Assembly (NCBI GenBank): GCA_046758845.1
Contig: JBHIBA010000039.1
Span: forward strand, 1-22,424
From: JBHIBA01 sp046758845
Lineage (GTDB): Bacteria; UBA8248; JACPRG01; G963555815
DNA: 22,424 nt
Direction: 5' to 3'
Both the position numbers and the translations under genes were made by a program. The stretch's first letter is position 1. The number at the start of each line of letters is the position of its first letter. The notes under the pieces were generated by a model. It was not told where the DNA came from and searched no databases. It was given only the letters and a program-made list of their open reading frames with translations. This document shows, one piece after another, positions 7,340 to 14,452 of the stretch.

Positions 7340-7833
7340 TTTCTTGAAACCTCCCTTTCCTTCTTGAAGGGTTTGGAGAAGCGACTACCAGCCGCAACTT
7401 CCCGGAATGCAGAGCACGCCCGTCGAAGCGGACAGAGACCGACGGCCTCTTCTCCGGATGAAAAATATAATAGTCCGTGTCCCCCTTTATTTCCGGCAAG
7501 AAAGCAGCCAACCCCTCCGAAGGAGAAGGCTATTGCTTGCTATGCTGAAAACAGGATGAAAGACGGCGAGAGAAGCTAATTACACGGAAGGCCGAAGGCG
7601 TAGAGGGCGCTTTCGATCTGGCCTCGATGAAGGTCCGGAGAGCGAACTGGCATCTGTGCCAGCATCCTCGACCCTCGGCTCTTCTGCAGTCCCTCATTCA
7701 CCTTCGCGGGAACTCCCCACCTGGAGAACGGTTAATGAACCTCTCTGCGGCTGACACTTCCCCCCCCTCCGGCGCAGGGACCGTGAGCCATCCGCAAAGA
7801 CCCATATAGTCCCTATCTTAGATTCGAGACCCG
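7340..7833. other. Intergenic tract upstream of rhodanese, no gene supported
   Basis: No coding region here has a ribosome-binding site or recognisable family. An AT-rich island at 7460-7475 (TATAAT on the plus strand, TATTAT on the minus) is the likely -10 zone for the rhodanese, but no good -35 is at correct spacing on either strand. A small perfect hairpin CTGGCA-TCTG-TGCCAG lies at 7647-7662. No tRNA or SRP RNA signature was found. Confidence 0.3.
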
Positions 7834-7860
7834 GCTCTGTCAACCGACAGAGCGACTTTT
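7834..7860 (+). terminator. Strong hairpin followed by short T-run
   Basis: GCTCTGTC-AACC-GACAGAGC is a perfect 8-bp stem with a 4-base loop (7834-7853), followed by GACTTTT. It resembles an intrinsic terminator on the plus strand, although no intact plus-strand gene ends before it. It may be a leftover of the decayed region next to it. Confidence 0.35.
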
Positions 7861-7916
7861 CGGGGCCGTCGCAGCGGGGTAGGCCCTCCTGACGCCAGGA
7901 CGCTCCGGGCCCGCGG

Positions 7917-8087
7917 CAATTCGCGGATCTGCCGCCCCAGGGCCGCAAAGCGAGGGTCTTACATCGTGGATGATTCCCGGCGCCTGGGCAGCTCAACGGG
8001 GATTTCGGCCTTCATCGCGCCGAGACGCTCGGTCATGACCAGAACCCGATCAGACAAAGATAGCCAGAAATTCTCGGAATGGGGTTA
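7917..8087 (-). pseudogene. Remnant of a NitT/TauT-family ABC transporter ATPase (C-terminal part)
   Basis: The minus-strand frame ending at 7959 reads PHS, six residues, then LSDRVLVMTERLGAMKAEI and PVELPRRRESSTM before TAA (7959-7961). The same frame then continues as DPRFAALGRQIREL. This is the C-terminal pattern of SsuB/TauB-type ATPases: the H-loop His-Ser, nine-residue spacing to LSDRV, IPVELPRPR-like tail and the terminal DPRF...L..IREL helix. A second in-frame TAA (8085-8087) lies just before the H-loop, and the upstream sequence does not contain a recognisable signature or Walker B motif in any frame. It is therefore a fragment with two stops. It lies next to, but opposite in strand from, an intact NitT/TauT-type binding protein gene. 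Confidence 0.7.
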
Positions 8088-8184
8088 TGGAACTGCGTTC
8101 AAATTCTGGTATCCTGCACATTAATCAGGCTGAGTTGCGTGACCAGTCAGAGAGGGCAGCCCCCCGGATGAGGCGGTCAGGTCG

Positions 8185-8320
8185 CCGGCGGTACGCCGGT
8201 CGGTCCACAGCTTGGTATGATCCCTGCTTTCGGGGGTCCGCCCGAACCTTTTTCGCTTGCTCGAAGCAAGTTACTCACACGCAGGGGGATGGCCCTGCGT
8301 CGGTTCGCCCTTTCGAAGGG
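8185..8320 (+). other. Run of four short perfect hairpins in the leader of the binding-protein gene
   Basis: Successive perfect stems are CCGGCG-GTA-CGCCGG (8185-8199), CTTGCT-CGA-AGCAAG (8256-8270), CGCAGGG-GGATGG-CCCTGCG (8280-8299) and CCCTT-TCG-AAGGG (8308-8320). The last ends about 45 bases before the AGGAGG ribosome-binding site. The density suggests a structured 5' leader; it does not match the TPP, FMN, cobalamin or guanidine consensus that I can recall. Confidence 0.4.
8213..8221 (+). promoter_or_regulatory. Candidate extended -10 promoter for the binding-protein gene
   Basis: TGG followed by TATGAT (8216-8221) fits an extended -10 element (TGn-TATAAT). No good -35 lies 17 bases upstream. 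Transcription from here would give a leader of about 150 nt that contains three hairpins. Confidence 0.3.
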
Positions 8321-8379
8321 AAATCCAGTCCCCTTGTGACAGGCTTTTGAAAGGAGCGCAGCAAACAGGAGGAAGAGCC

Positions 8380-9411
8380 ATGAAAAGTCGATGGATCGCC
8401 GTTCTGATATCAGCCGCCATCGTTGCGGTCTTTCTCGCCGGGTCTGTGGCTGCCCCCAGACCGGCCCTGGCGCAGGAGAAGATCCGGTTCCTCCTGAACT
8501 GGATCCCCTACGGCCTTCACACCGGGTTCTACACCGCTTTGGAGCGCGGCTACTACAAGGAAGCCGGGTTCGACATCACCATCGATCGGGGCTACGGTTC
8601 GTCGGATACCGCGAAGAAGATCGGTGGGGGAGTCGGCGATTTCGGTTTCTCGGGTTTCCCCGCCGTCACCCTGGGCCGGGCCCGAGACGTGAAGATCAAG
8701 CTCCTGGGCGTCATCCTCGACCGGGGGACCCATGCCATCTTCGCCCTGAAGGGGAAGGGGATCACTAAGCCCAGCGACCTGGTCGGACGGACCATCGGGG
8801 CTCCGACCGCCTCAGTCCTTCGGGTCAGCTTCCCGGCCCTGGCCAAGGCCAACAATTTCAACCCCTCTGCCGTGAAGTGGGTCAACATGCCAGGATCCGC
8901 CCTCGTCCCGGCCCTCATCAGCGAAAAGGTGGACTCCGTCGCGACCTTTGCCACCATTCAGCACAAGATCGAAGCGCGCGCCAAGGCGGCCGGCAAGGAG
9001 GCCATTACCATTCTGTATAGCGAACACGGAGTGGACCTCTATTCGGTCGGGTTGATTGCCACGGACCAGCGCATCGAGAACAACCCCAAGCAAGTGCGGC
9101 GGTTCGTCGAGGCCTCCATGAAGGGCGTGGCCTGGGCGGTGGAGAATCCCGAACAGGGCGTGGCGGATCTGATCAAGACTCACAGCGCGCTGAACGCCAA
9201 ATTGGAAAGAACGACCTGGCGGATCGTGACCGATCACATGTTGACGCCCTATCAGAGGACCCACGGCCTGGGCCAGATTTCCCGGGCGAAGGCCCAGAGG
9301 ACCCGGGACATCGTCTTGGAAGGGCATAAAATCAAGAAGGACATCCCCGTGGAGGACCTCTACACCAACCGGTTCTTGCCCAAGCTCTTCCCTCGCCGGA
9401 TTGCCTGGTAG
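8380..9411 (+). CDS. NitT/TauT-type ABC transporter solute-binding protein (NMT1/THI5-like)
   Basis: The 344-aa precursor has a Sec signal peptide (Lys/Arg at 2-4, hydrophobic 6-24, cleavage likely after PALA, residue 31) and then the family opening EKIRFLLNWIPYGLHTGFYTALERGYYKEAGFDITI. GSSDTAKKIGGGVGDFGFSG, GKGITKPSDLVGRTIGAPTAS and VDLYSVGLIATDQRI follow, as in NMT1-like proteins. The ATG at 8380 is chosen over an upstream in-frame start at 8257 because AGGAGGAAGAGCC directly precedes it and the signal peptide begins there. No permease or functional ATPase gene is adjacent; a decayed ATPase fragment lies upstream on the other strand. The aromatic ligand-site opening is of the pyrimidine/sulfonate type, but the ligand is unknown. 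Confidence 0.93.
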   Translation: MKSRWIAVLISAAIVAVFLAGSVAAPRPALAQEKIRFLLNWIPYGLHTGFYTALERGYYKEAGFDITIDRGYGSSDTAKKIGGGVGDFGFSGFPAVTLGRARDVKIKLLGVILDRGTHAIFALKGKGITKPSDLVGRTIGAPTASVLRVSFPALAKANNFNPSAVKWVNMPGSALVPALISEKVDSVATFATIQHKIEARAKAAGKEAITILYSEHGVDLYSVGLIATDQRIENNPKQVRRFVEASMKGVAWAVENPEQGVADLIKTHSALNAKLERTTWRIVTDHMLTPYQRTHGLGQISRAKAQRTRDIVLEGHKIKKDIPVEDLYTNRFLPKLFPRRIAW

Positions 9412-9425
9412 CCCGAGCGGGGGCT
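9410..9425 (+). terminator. Small hairpin overlapping the stop of the binding-protein gene
   Basis: AGCCC-GAGCGG-GGGCT followed by TCTAT begins inside the TAG stop codon. It is a weak stem (5 bp) with a poor T-run, so termination is only possible. Confidence 0.3.
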
Positions 9426-9455
9426 TCTATCGGGCCGGTTTAGGAAGGCAGCCGG

Positions 9456-9690
9456 GGGTACCGGGTCAGGTTGCTGAATGATCTCTGCCTTCCTTCGTCG
9501 TAGCCGCGATTTGAGCACATTCGCTTTGCTCAGTGCAGGCTCCGCGGAGATCGGGGCCGGGCGGCCGGGCGCGCCCCGATCTCCGCTCGGACCTGGGTCC
9601 TCGCTCAGATCGGCGCTACACCAAATGACGAAAAAGCCTTTGGCAAAGCCGCGTACGGGGCCTGATCCGTTCCAAACTGACGCGCTACCC
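9456..9690 (+). mobile_element. MITE-like element, copy 1 (about 235 bp)
   Basis: The ends are imperfect terminal inverted repeats: GGGTACCGGGTCAGGTTGC at the left, and the complement of the right end reads GGGTAGCGCGTCAGTTTGG. A direct repeat AGCCGG (extending to AGCCGGGG) flanks it at 9450-9457 and 9691-9698, as expected of a target-site duplication. Inside is a 12-bp perfect stem GGAGATCGGGGC/GCCCCGATCTCC (9546-9584). It carries no transposase frame. A second, inverted copy is at 14453-14679; 9500-9534 and 9565-9601 are identical to the reverse complement of 14601-14635 and 14542-14578. Confidence 0.7.
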
Positions 9691-9775
9691 AGCCGGGGTC
9701 TCCGGACTGATTTGTCAAGGAGGCTCTGAACCATACGCCAACCGCCCAGAGGGCGAGCGAAGTGAAATCCGGCCT

Positions 9776-10642
9776 TTAGGAGGCGGCGCCCGTGCCGCCT
9801 CCCGGGGCATCCTCTGGATCTTTCGGGCGATCGGCGGGGCCTGCCCGGCGGCCCTCGCGCAAATACGCCACCCAGTAAACGCCCGCCACCAGGAGGGTCC
9901 CGCCGAGGATGTTTCCGATCGTCACGGCAATCAGGTTGCGAAAGGACCCGAGCCAGAGGGAGGAACTTCCGAAACCATCCAAGGCGATGGCGTAAGGGAG
10001 GAAGAACAGGTTGGCGATGGAGTGCTCGAACCCGATGGTGACGAACGCGGTGATGGGAAAGACGATGGCGGCGATCTTGTCGGCGACGCCCCGGCCCCCC
10101 ATGGCCAGCCAGACGGCGAGACACACCAGGGCGTTGCAGAGAATGCCGAGCGCGCCCGCCTCCCAGAAGCCCAGGGACGCCTTGTGGTATCCCACGGCGA
10201 GAACGGTCTCTCCCACCGCGCCGCCCCCGAGGCGGTGGACGCCGCCGATGGCGACCAGCGCCACCGTCCCCAGAGCGCCGATGGCGTTGCCGAGATAAAC
10301 CAGCCCCCAGTTGCGGAGGACCTCCGCGACCGTCACCCGGCGGGAGGCCCAGGCCATGGCGATGAGGTTATTGCCCGTGAACAGCTCCGCCCCGCCGACG
10401 ACGACGAGGATCAGCCCCAGGCTGAACGAAAGGCCTCCGAGGAGCCGGTTGGCGCCGAAGCCGAGAGCCGAGTCGGTCGCAACGACGAGGAAGAAAATGG
10501 CCCCGAGGGCAATGAAGGCCCCGGCCAGGACGGCCAGGACCAGGAGGGACAGCGTGTCGGTCCGGGCTTTGGTCACGCCGAGGGTTTCTACCTTCCGGGC
10601 GATCTCGCGGGGGGAGTAAGCGTCGATGTCGATGAGCGCCAT
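9776..10642 (-). CDS. Formate/nitrite transporter (FNT) family channel
   Basis: The 288-aa membrane protein belongs to the FocA/NirC/HSC family of pentameric channels for formate, nitrite, hydrosulfide or acetate. About six membrane segments are visible (roughly 32-55, 66-88, 112-134, 162-182, 190-222, 236-260). The family's two signature sites are present: AELFTGNN with Thr89 and GFEHSIAN with His207, equivalent to the FocA Thr91 and His209. The C-terminal tail from 262 is Pro/Gly/charged and variable. The ATG follows TAGGAG by ten bases, and that ribosome-binding site overlaps the TAG stop of the upstream orphan gene, so the two are probably co-transcribed. Substrate is not clear; no formate or nitrite enzyme is in the window. 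Confidence 0.93.
   Translation of the reverse strand: MALIDIDAYSPREIARKVETLGVTKARTDTLSLLVLAVLAGAFIALGAIFFLVVATDSALGFGANRLLGGLSFSLGLILVVVGGAELFTGNNLIAMAWASRRVTVAEVLRNWGLVYLGNAIGALGTVALVAIGGVHRLGGGAVGETVLAVGYHKASLGFWEAGALGILCNALVCLAVWLAMGGRGVADKIAAIVFPITAFVTIGFEHSIANLFFLPYAIALDGFGSSSLWLGSFRNLIAVTIGNILGGTLLVAGVYWVAYLREGRRAGPADRPKDPEDAPGGGTGAAS
9779..9802 (-). terminator. Perfect hairpin at the very 3' end of the FNT gene
   Basis: GGAGGCGGC-GCCCGT-GCCGCCTCC (plus-strand reading) is a 9-bp perfect stem with a 6-base loop that encodes the last residues of the channel, directly before the TAA. No T-run follows. It may mark the transcript end or protect the 3' end. Confidence 0.3.
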
Positions 10643-10655
10643 AGGGCTGGAACTC

Positions 10656-11384
10656 CTACCGATTTACAAACAAAATTTTCTTCCCCAGAGCATCAAAGAA
10701 CCAAACTCTCCTGAACTTCTCTAGCCTCGATGAATTTGCCTCAAGGAAATTCGAAAAACGAGCCTCGAAAACGTCAGGGGGATCTGGGGGCTGGAATTCA
10801 TAGTAGGCCAACAAGTCAATTGGCGTTTGACTTTGGTATTGCTTGTTCAACTTCTTGAGGACGGATTCAGGTGTACGATCGAGATACGATGTCGCTGCGG
10901 ATACATGGAATCGCGGCCCTGGAGATCCTCTTCGAATGATTCTGATCTTCTCTACCGCTTTGGCCAAATCTGACCCTGGCTTAGGCTCAAGCTCCTCTCC
11001 GGCTAATGATTTTTGCTCCTTGAGGAAATCAAGGATCAAAGGAATCGAATTTCTCTTCAGCCGTGACGATACGTCCGAGTGGAACCTGACACCGATTAAA
11101 GCGTTCCCGAACGCTCTCTCTACTTCTGCTCGGTCGTCGTCGGGTAGATTCCGATATGTCTCTCTCAAAAGGCGCTGAAACTCAATTTGCTCGCTTGTCA
11201 GTCTTGCAAGCGTTTGATCGGTGATCTCGACCAATTCAAAACCAACAGATCCCTCTCCTTCAAATTCGCAGGAAATATCAGGAAATTCTCCTTTCTTAAT
11301 TGACTCGGGTCGGATGCCAAGAGGGCACACCTCAGCAAAACGCCGAAAAACGGACAGTTCTCTTTCCTCATGCGCATCCGTCAT
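10656..11384 (-). CDS. Hypothetical protein, low-GC orphan with possible PD-(D/E)XK-like motif
   Basis: I do not recognise the family. The 242-aa soluble, charged protein starts with a helical ERELSVFRRFAEVCP region, then EFPDISCEF (Pro35-Asp36), a short glycine-rich turn, and GFELVEI (Glu50-Leu-Val). A PD, a beta strand and then an E-x-hydrophobic strand resemble the core of PD-(D/E)XK nuclease-like folds, but the usual lysine is Val52, so activity is uncertain. The C-terminal half (EPKPGSDLAKAVEKIRIIRR, TPIDLLAYYEF, KFRRVWFFDALGKKILFV) looks like an alpha/beta domain. Base composition is clearly more AT-rich than the genes on both sides, suggesting horizontal transfer. Its TAG stop forms part of the FNT ribosome-binding site. 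Start is the ATG at 11384. Confidence 0.7.
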   Translation of the reverse strand: MTDAHEERELSVFRRFAEVCPLGIRPESIKKGEFPDISCEFEGEGSVGFELVEITDQTLARLTSEQIEFQRLLRETYRNLPDDDRAEVERAFGNALIGVRFHSDVSSRLKRNSIPLILDFLKEQKSLAGEELEPKPGSDLAKAVEKIRIIRRGSPGPRFHVSAATSYLDRTPESVLKKLNKQYQSQTPIDLLAYYEFQPPDPPDVFEARFSNFLEANSSRLEKFRRVWFFDALGKKILFVNR

Positions 11385-11420
11385 CGCTGGTTATCCTGTA
11401 CTATCCATCCTTCACCTAGG

Positions 11421-11455
11421 CCGAATGGCGGCCCCCGAAAGGGGCCGCCATTCGG
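11421..11455. repeat. Perfect 15-bp inverted repeat (hairpin)
   Basis: CCGAATGGCGGCCCC (11421-11435) and GGGGCCGCCATTCGG (11441-11455) pair perfectly around CGAAA. It lies between the DUF309 gene and the low-GC orphan, both on the minus strand. It could be a terminator for DUF309 or a boundary element of the inserted orphan. Confidence 0.6.
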
Positions 11456-11476
11456 CGAAACGAAAGTTTTCCGGGG

Positions 11477-11514
11477 GGTCTGGGGGGCCGGCTTTCAAAA
11501 AGGCCCCCCAGATC
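11477..11514 (-). terminator. GC-rich hairpin downstream of DUF309 gene
   Basis: TCTGGGGGGCC (11479-11489) pairs with GGCCCCCCAGA (11502-11512), extended by a G-T and a G-C pair, around a 12-base loop. It starts ten bases after the DUF309 stop on the minus strand. Only AAAACTTT follows further down, so the terminator call is tentative. Confidence 0.5.
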
Positions 11515-11523
11515 AAGAAATCG

Positions 11524-12063
11524 CTACTTTGAAGCGTTCGCGGATTTTTCACGCAAGAAGACGATCTCCGGCCACCAGGTCCATTCTTCCTTTTCGAACT
11601 TGCGCCGTCCGTCGGCCCGGAGCTTTCGGAGGACGGCCCGGACCTGCCGAACGAACCCCTCGAAGTCGATGGGGACATCCGGGTTCTCCAGCTTCTCCAG
11701 CTTCGAGAGACCTTTCTGGAGATTCAGGACGGCGGGGGCGTGCCACGTCTTCTGGACCTTGACGAATCCCGCGGCCACCTGGATGAGACCCTGATAGAAG
11801 AACCGTTCGGTGGGATTTCCCTCCCGCCAAACGTCCTCCCAGGCCTCGTGGGATTCCCAGTATTCCCGGGCGTTAAACAGCGCGACCCCTTCCCGCGCGC
11901 GCTCGTCGAACGAGATGGGGTCCTCATAGACTTCCTGGATTTTCTCGTCCGCGGGAATATTCAGCCTTTTTATCCCTTGGGGACCTCGCCGAAACCGACG
12001 ATGTCCTCGCCGCCGTCCACGCCGATGATGTTGCCGGTGATCCAGTCCGTCCCCCCCCTGCAC
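11524..12063 (-). CDS. DUF309 domain protein (start uncertain)
   Basis: The recognisable part, from about residue 36 of this frame, is a helical DUF309 domain: RAREGVALFNAREYWESHEAWEDVWRE, then FFYQGLIQVAAGFVKVQ and LNLQKGLSKLEKL. The HE-W-E-W-R and QGLIQ-AAG patterns are the family signature; the function is unknown. The only standard start in frame is the ATG at 12063, which overlaps the end of the SDR gene by 94 bases and would add an Arg/Gly/His-rich tail that looks like a shadow frame. The more natural start would be just after the SDR stop (about 11960), but only CTG, ATA or ATT codons are available there. Either a long overlap or a non-standard start applies. Confidence 0.8.
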   Translation of the reverse strand: MQGGDGLDHRQHHRRGRRRGHRRFRRGPQGIKRLNIPADEKIQEVYEDPISFDERAREGVALFNAREYWESHEAWEDVWREGNPTERFFYQGLIQVAAGFVKVQKTWHAPAVLNLQKGLSKLEKLENPDVPIDFEGFVRQVRAVLRKLRADGRRKFEKEEWTWWPEIVFLREKSANASK

Positions 12064-12788
12064 AGGGCGGCGATGGCCGAGGCCACGTCCTCCGGCGTGG
12101 TCAACCGCCCGCCGGGATTTCTCTGCCGGGTGACCTCGATCATGAACTCATGGCCGGGGATCGCCCGAAGGGCCGGGGTATCGGTCACCCCCGCACGGAT
12201 GCAATTGGCTGTGACGCCTCGGGGGGCGAGCTCGGCGGCGAGCTGGCGGACGTGGGATTCCAAGGCGGCCTTGGCGGCCGAAACGGCGCCGTAGTGAGGG
12301 ATCACCCGGTGTCCGCCCTCGCTGGTCATGGCAAAGATCTTTCCGCCCTGAACCATGAGACCCCGGTGCACCAGGTCCTGCGTCCAGTACACGAGGCTGT
12401 GGCCCATCACGTCCAGGGTCATGTCCATCTGCTTCTGAGTCAGGGCCTGTGAAGAGTCATCCGCGATGTAAAGTCTGAGCGTTCCGAAGGCGAGGGAGTG
12501 CAGCAGCACCTTAACGGTCCCCCCGCCCGCCTCCTCAAACGCCGCCGCTATCGCGTCCAACACCTCGGCTCTCCTCTCCGCGTCCGCGGCGTTCACGTTG
12601 AAGAACAGGGCCTTCCTTCCCATGCCCTGGATTTCCCCCTGGACCGCTTCGGCAAGATGGAGGGTCCTCTTGCGGTCCAGGTGGACGCCCACGATGTTCA
12701 TTCCCTCTTTGCCCAGGGCCTTGGCCGTCGCCCCGCCGAAGCCGCTGGAGGCCCCCAGGATCAAGGCCCAATCATTCGCGTTCGGCAT
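11970..12788 (-). CDS. SDR-family oxidoreductase, enoyl-ACP reductase (FabL/FabI)-like
   Basis: The 272-aa Rossmann protein has the nucleotide-binding GASSGFG at 12-18 and a HSLAFG segment at 97-102. The catalytic pair is Tyr166 and Lys173, spaced Y-x6-K (YGAVSAAK) rather than the classical Y-x3-K. That spacing and the following AALESHVRQLAAELAPRGVTANCIRAGVTDTPALRA are typical of the divergent enoyl-ACP reductase group, closest in style to FabL. It would reduce an enoyl thioester with NAD(P)H in fatty-acid synthesis or a related step. GNIIGVDGGE ends the fold. The ATG is preceded by AGAGGAG. It lies 26 bases downstream of an amidohydrolase gene on the same strand; no other fatty-acid gene is near. 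Confidence 0.88.
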   Translation of the reverse strand: MPNANDWALILGASSGFGGATAKALGKEGMNIVGVHLDRKRTLHLAEAVQGEIQGMGRKALFFNVNAADAERRAEVLDAIAAAFEEAGGGTVKVLLHSLAFGTLRLYIADDSSQALTQKQMDMTLDVMGHSLVYWTQDLVHRGLMVQGGKIFAMTSEGGHRVIPHYGAVSAAKAALESHVRQLAAELAPRGVTANCIRAGVTDTPALRAIPGHEFMIEVTRQRNPGGRLTTPEDVASAIAALCRGGTDWITGNIIGVDGGEDIVGFGEVPKG

Positions 12789-12814
12789 GCTCGAGGGACT
12801 CCTCTCAGCCGTCT

Positions 12815-14350
12815 TCAGATCCGGTTATAGCGGTGGACCCGGGGCGCGGGCACGTCGGTCTCTTGTTCCCACACCTGGAAGTGCCGACGGACCCCTTCGA
12901 TGATCGGCGCGAAGAAAGGCTTGTCCTTCCGCAACCGCCTGTGTCTGGCCCGCAACGTCTTGCGCAGCCTGCGGCCGATGTCCGCCTCGTTCACCAGGAC
13001 GTTTTTCCCCTTCCGCCGCACGACCTTCCCCGCCGTCACCACGGTGTGAACGTCACGGCCCCCTTGCGCCCGGTGGAGGAGGACCGTCCAGGGGTCCAGG
13101 TCCGGATGCGAATCGGGGTCGCGGTAGATGCGCCTTCCGTCCAGAAGGATGAGGTCGGCGGCTTTTCCTTCCTCCAGGCCGCCCAGGTTCTCGTGCATCG
13201 CGATTCGACTTCCCTCCTGGACGCACCGCTTCATCCATTCCCTGGCCGGGATCGGCTCCCAATCGATGGACGGGGGCCTCGCCAGAAACCAGCCCAGACG
13301 GAGCTCGGTCCAGAGGTCGTTGTCATCGTTGAAGCTGGAGCCGTCGGTCCCCATGGCAAACCGGACGCCGCCCCTTCGCATCGCCGAGATGGGCGCGATT
13401 CCGCTGGCCAACTTCATATTCTGCGTCGGATTATGGACAATGGCCGTCCCGGTGTCGGCCAAAAGCCGGACATCCTCTTCCGAGGGCCAGATGCAATGGG
13501 CGAAGCTGACCTCCGGCCCCAGGAACCCGATCTCGCCCAGGTGTCCGATGGCGCCCGCGCCCAGGACCCTCGGGCCGTACATCATCTGATAACGGGACTC
13601 GACGACGTGGATCTGAATCCCCGTTCCGACCTCCGCCGCCTTCTTCTTGACGCCCTTCAACAGGTCGTCGGAGGCCCACTGGACTCCCAAGGGCGTGAGG
13701 AAGATCCGGATGCGGTCCTCCTTTCCGTTGAACTCCGCATAAATGTCATCAAACACCCGGAAGTATTCGTCCAGGTCCGCGGGCGCGAGGAGCTTTGCCG
13801 CCCACTCCCGCTGGGCCTTCGGCAGGCCTTCCAGAAACGCCCCGTGGTCGCCGTACACGAGAGGGTTCTGATCGCGCGTGGACACGCCGAATGAGACCCG
13901 CATTCCCGCGTCCAGATACGCCCGGATGCAGGGCGGGAGCCCCCACCGGGGCAGGTAGGGCGAAGGAGCGTGGAAGTCCACGACCGTCGTCACACCGCAC
14001 CGCTGAAGCTCCAGCGCGGACCACAGGCTGCGCACGTACGTTTCCTCTTCGGTCATCCCGGCGCGGTAGCTCCCGAAGAGCAGCGGAAGCCACGTCTCCA
14101 GGGGGACGTCTTCGAGACCGTCGCGGATGTTGTTCCCCGCATGATGGTGGGCGCTGACCAGACCCGGCATCGCCACGTCGTTGGTCAGCGAGCCCAGCTC
14201 TTCGTCGAAGGGTCCGCGGACCGACAGAGACTCGTTAGAGCCTACGGCCTCGATCTTTCCGTCTGCGACGATGACCGCTCCTTTGCGCAGGACATCGTCA
14301 CGGTCCCGGAGGGTCAGGACGCGATCCGCCCGAACGAGAATGCGGCTCAT
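12815..14350 (-). CDS. Amidohydrolase superfamily metal-dependent deaminase/hydrolase
   Basis: The 511-aa protein is a TIM-barrel amidohydrolase of the cytosine deaminase/chlorohydrolase (TrzN, MTA/SAH deaminase) group. Visible metal and catalytic sites are the HxH motif in LVSAHHHAG (His68, His70), QIHVVES (His248), SFAHCIW (His285) and FAMGTDGSS (Asp336). A composite beta-sandwich at both ends is indicated by ILVRADRVLTLRDRDDVL and the late GKAADLILLDGRR/VVTAGKVV. The length exceeds the usual 440-480 aa because of a basic C-terminal tail (RRLRKTLRARHRRLRKD). The substrate is unknown. I choose the ATG at 14350 over the TTG at 14362, since the latter sits inside TTGGAGAG, a ribosome-binding site for the ATG. 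Confidence 0.9.
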   Translation of the reverse strand: MSRILVRADRVLTLRDRDDVLRKGAVIVADGKIEAVGSNESLSVRGPFDEELGSLTNDVAMPGLVSAHHHAGNNIRDGLEDVPLETWLPLLFGSYRAGMTEEETYVRSLWSALELQRCGVTTVVDFHAPSPYLPRWGLPPCIRAYLDAGMRVSFGVSTRDQNPLVYGDHGAFLEGLPKAQREWAAKLLAPADLDEYFRVFDDIYAEFNGKEDRIRIFLTPLGVQWASDDLLKGVKKKAAEVGTGIQIHVVESRYQMMYGPRVLGAGAIGHLGEIGFLGPEVSFAHCIWPSEEDVRLLADTGTAIVHNPTQNMKLASGIAPISAMRRGGVRFAMGTDGSSFNDDNDLWTELRLGWFLARPPSIDWEPIPAREWMKRCVQEGSRIAMHENLGGLEEGKAADLILLDGRRIYRDPDSHPDLDPWTVLLHRAQGGRDVHTVVTAGKVVRRKGKNVLVNEADIGRRLRKTLRARHRRLRKDKPFFAPIIEGVRRHFQVWEQETDVPAPRVHRYNRI

Positions 14351-14452
14351 CGTTCTCTCCAAAACGGGAAAATGGAACCCTCGGCAGGATGCGAGGTACG
14401 CCGCTCAAATTCTCCCCCAAGCCGACGGACGGTGTCAAATGCGCACTCAGAC

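Noticed and set aside
7466..7471. Perfect TATAAT on the plus strand
   Set aside because: No -35 at proper spacing and no rightward gene close by; more likely part of an AT-rich zone upstream of the leftward rhodanese.
7494..7520. Possible SRP RNA core (GAAAGCAGCC-like)
   Set aside because: Only a few bases match the conserved loop and no long pairing arms surround it.
7821..7860. tRNA-like T-arm (GATTCGAGACCC)
   Set aside because: No acceptor, D or anticodon stems can be placed around it.
8161..8210. Resemblance to a guanidine-III (ykkC-III) riboswitch
   Set aside because: Only CCGGATGAGG and GGTCAGG fragments resemble the consensus; the order and pseudoknot partners do not fit.
9478..9729. 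Small open frame inside MITE copy 1, with related frames in copy 2
   Set aside because: The frame is not kept between the two copies and has no ribosome-binding site; it is repeat sequence.
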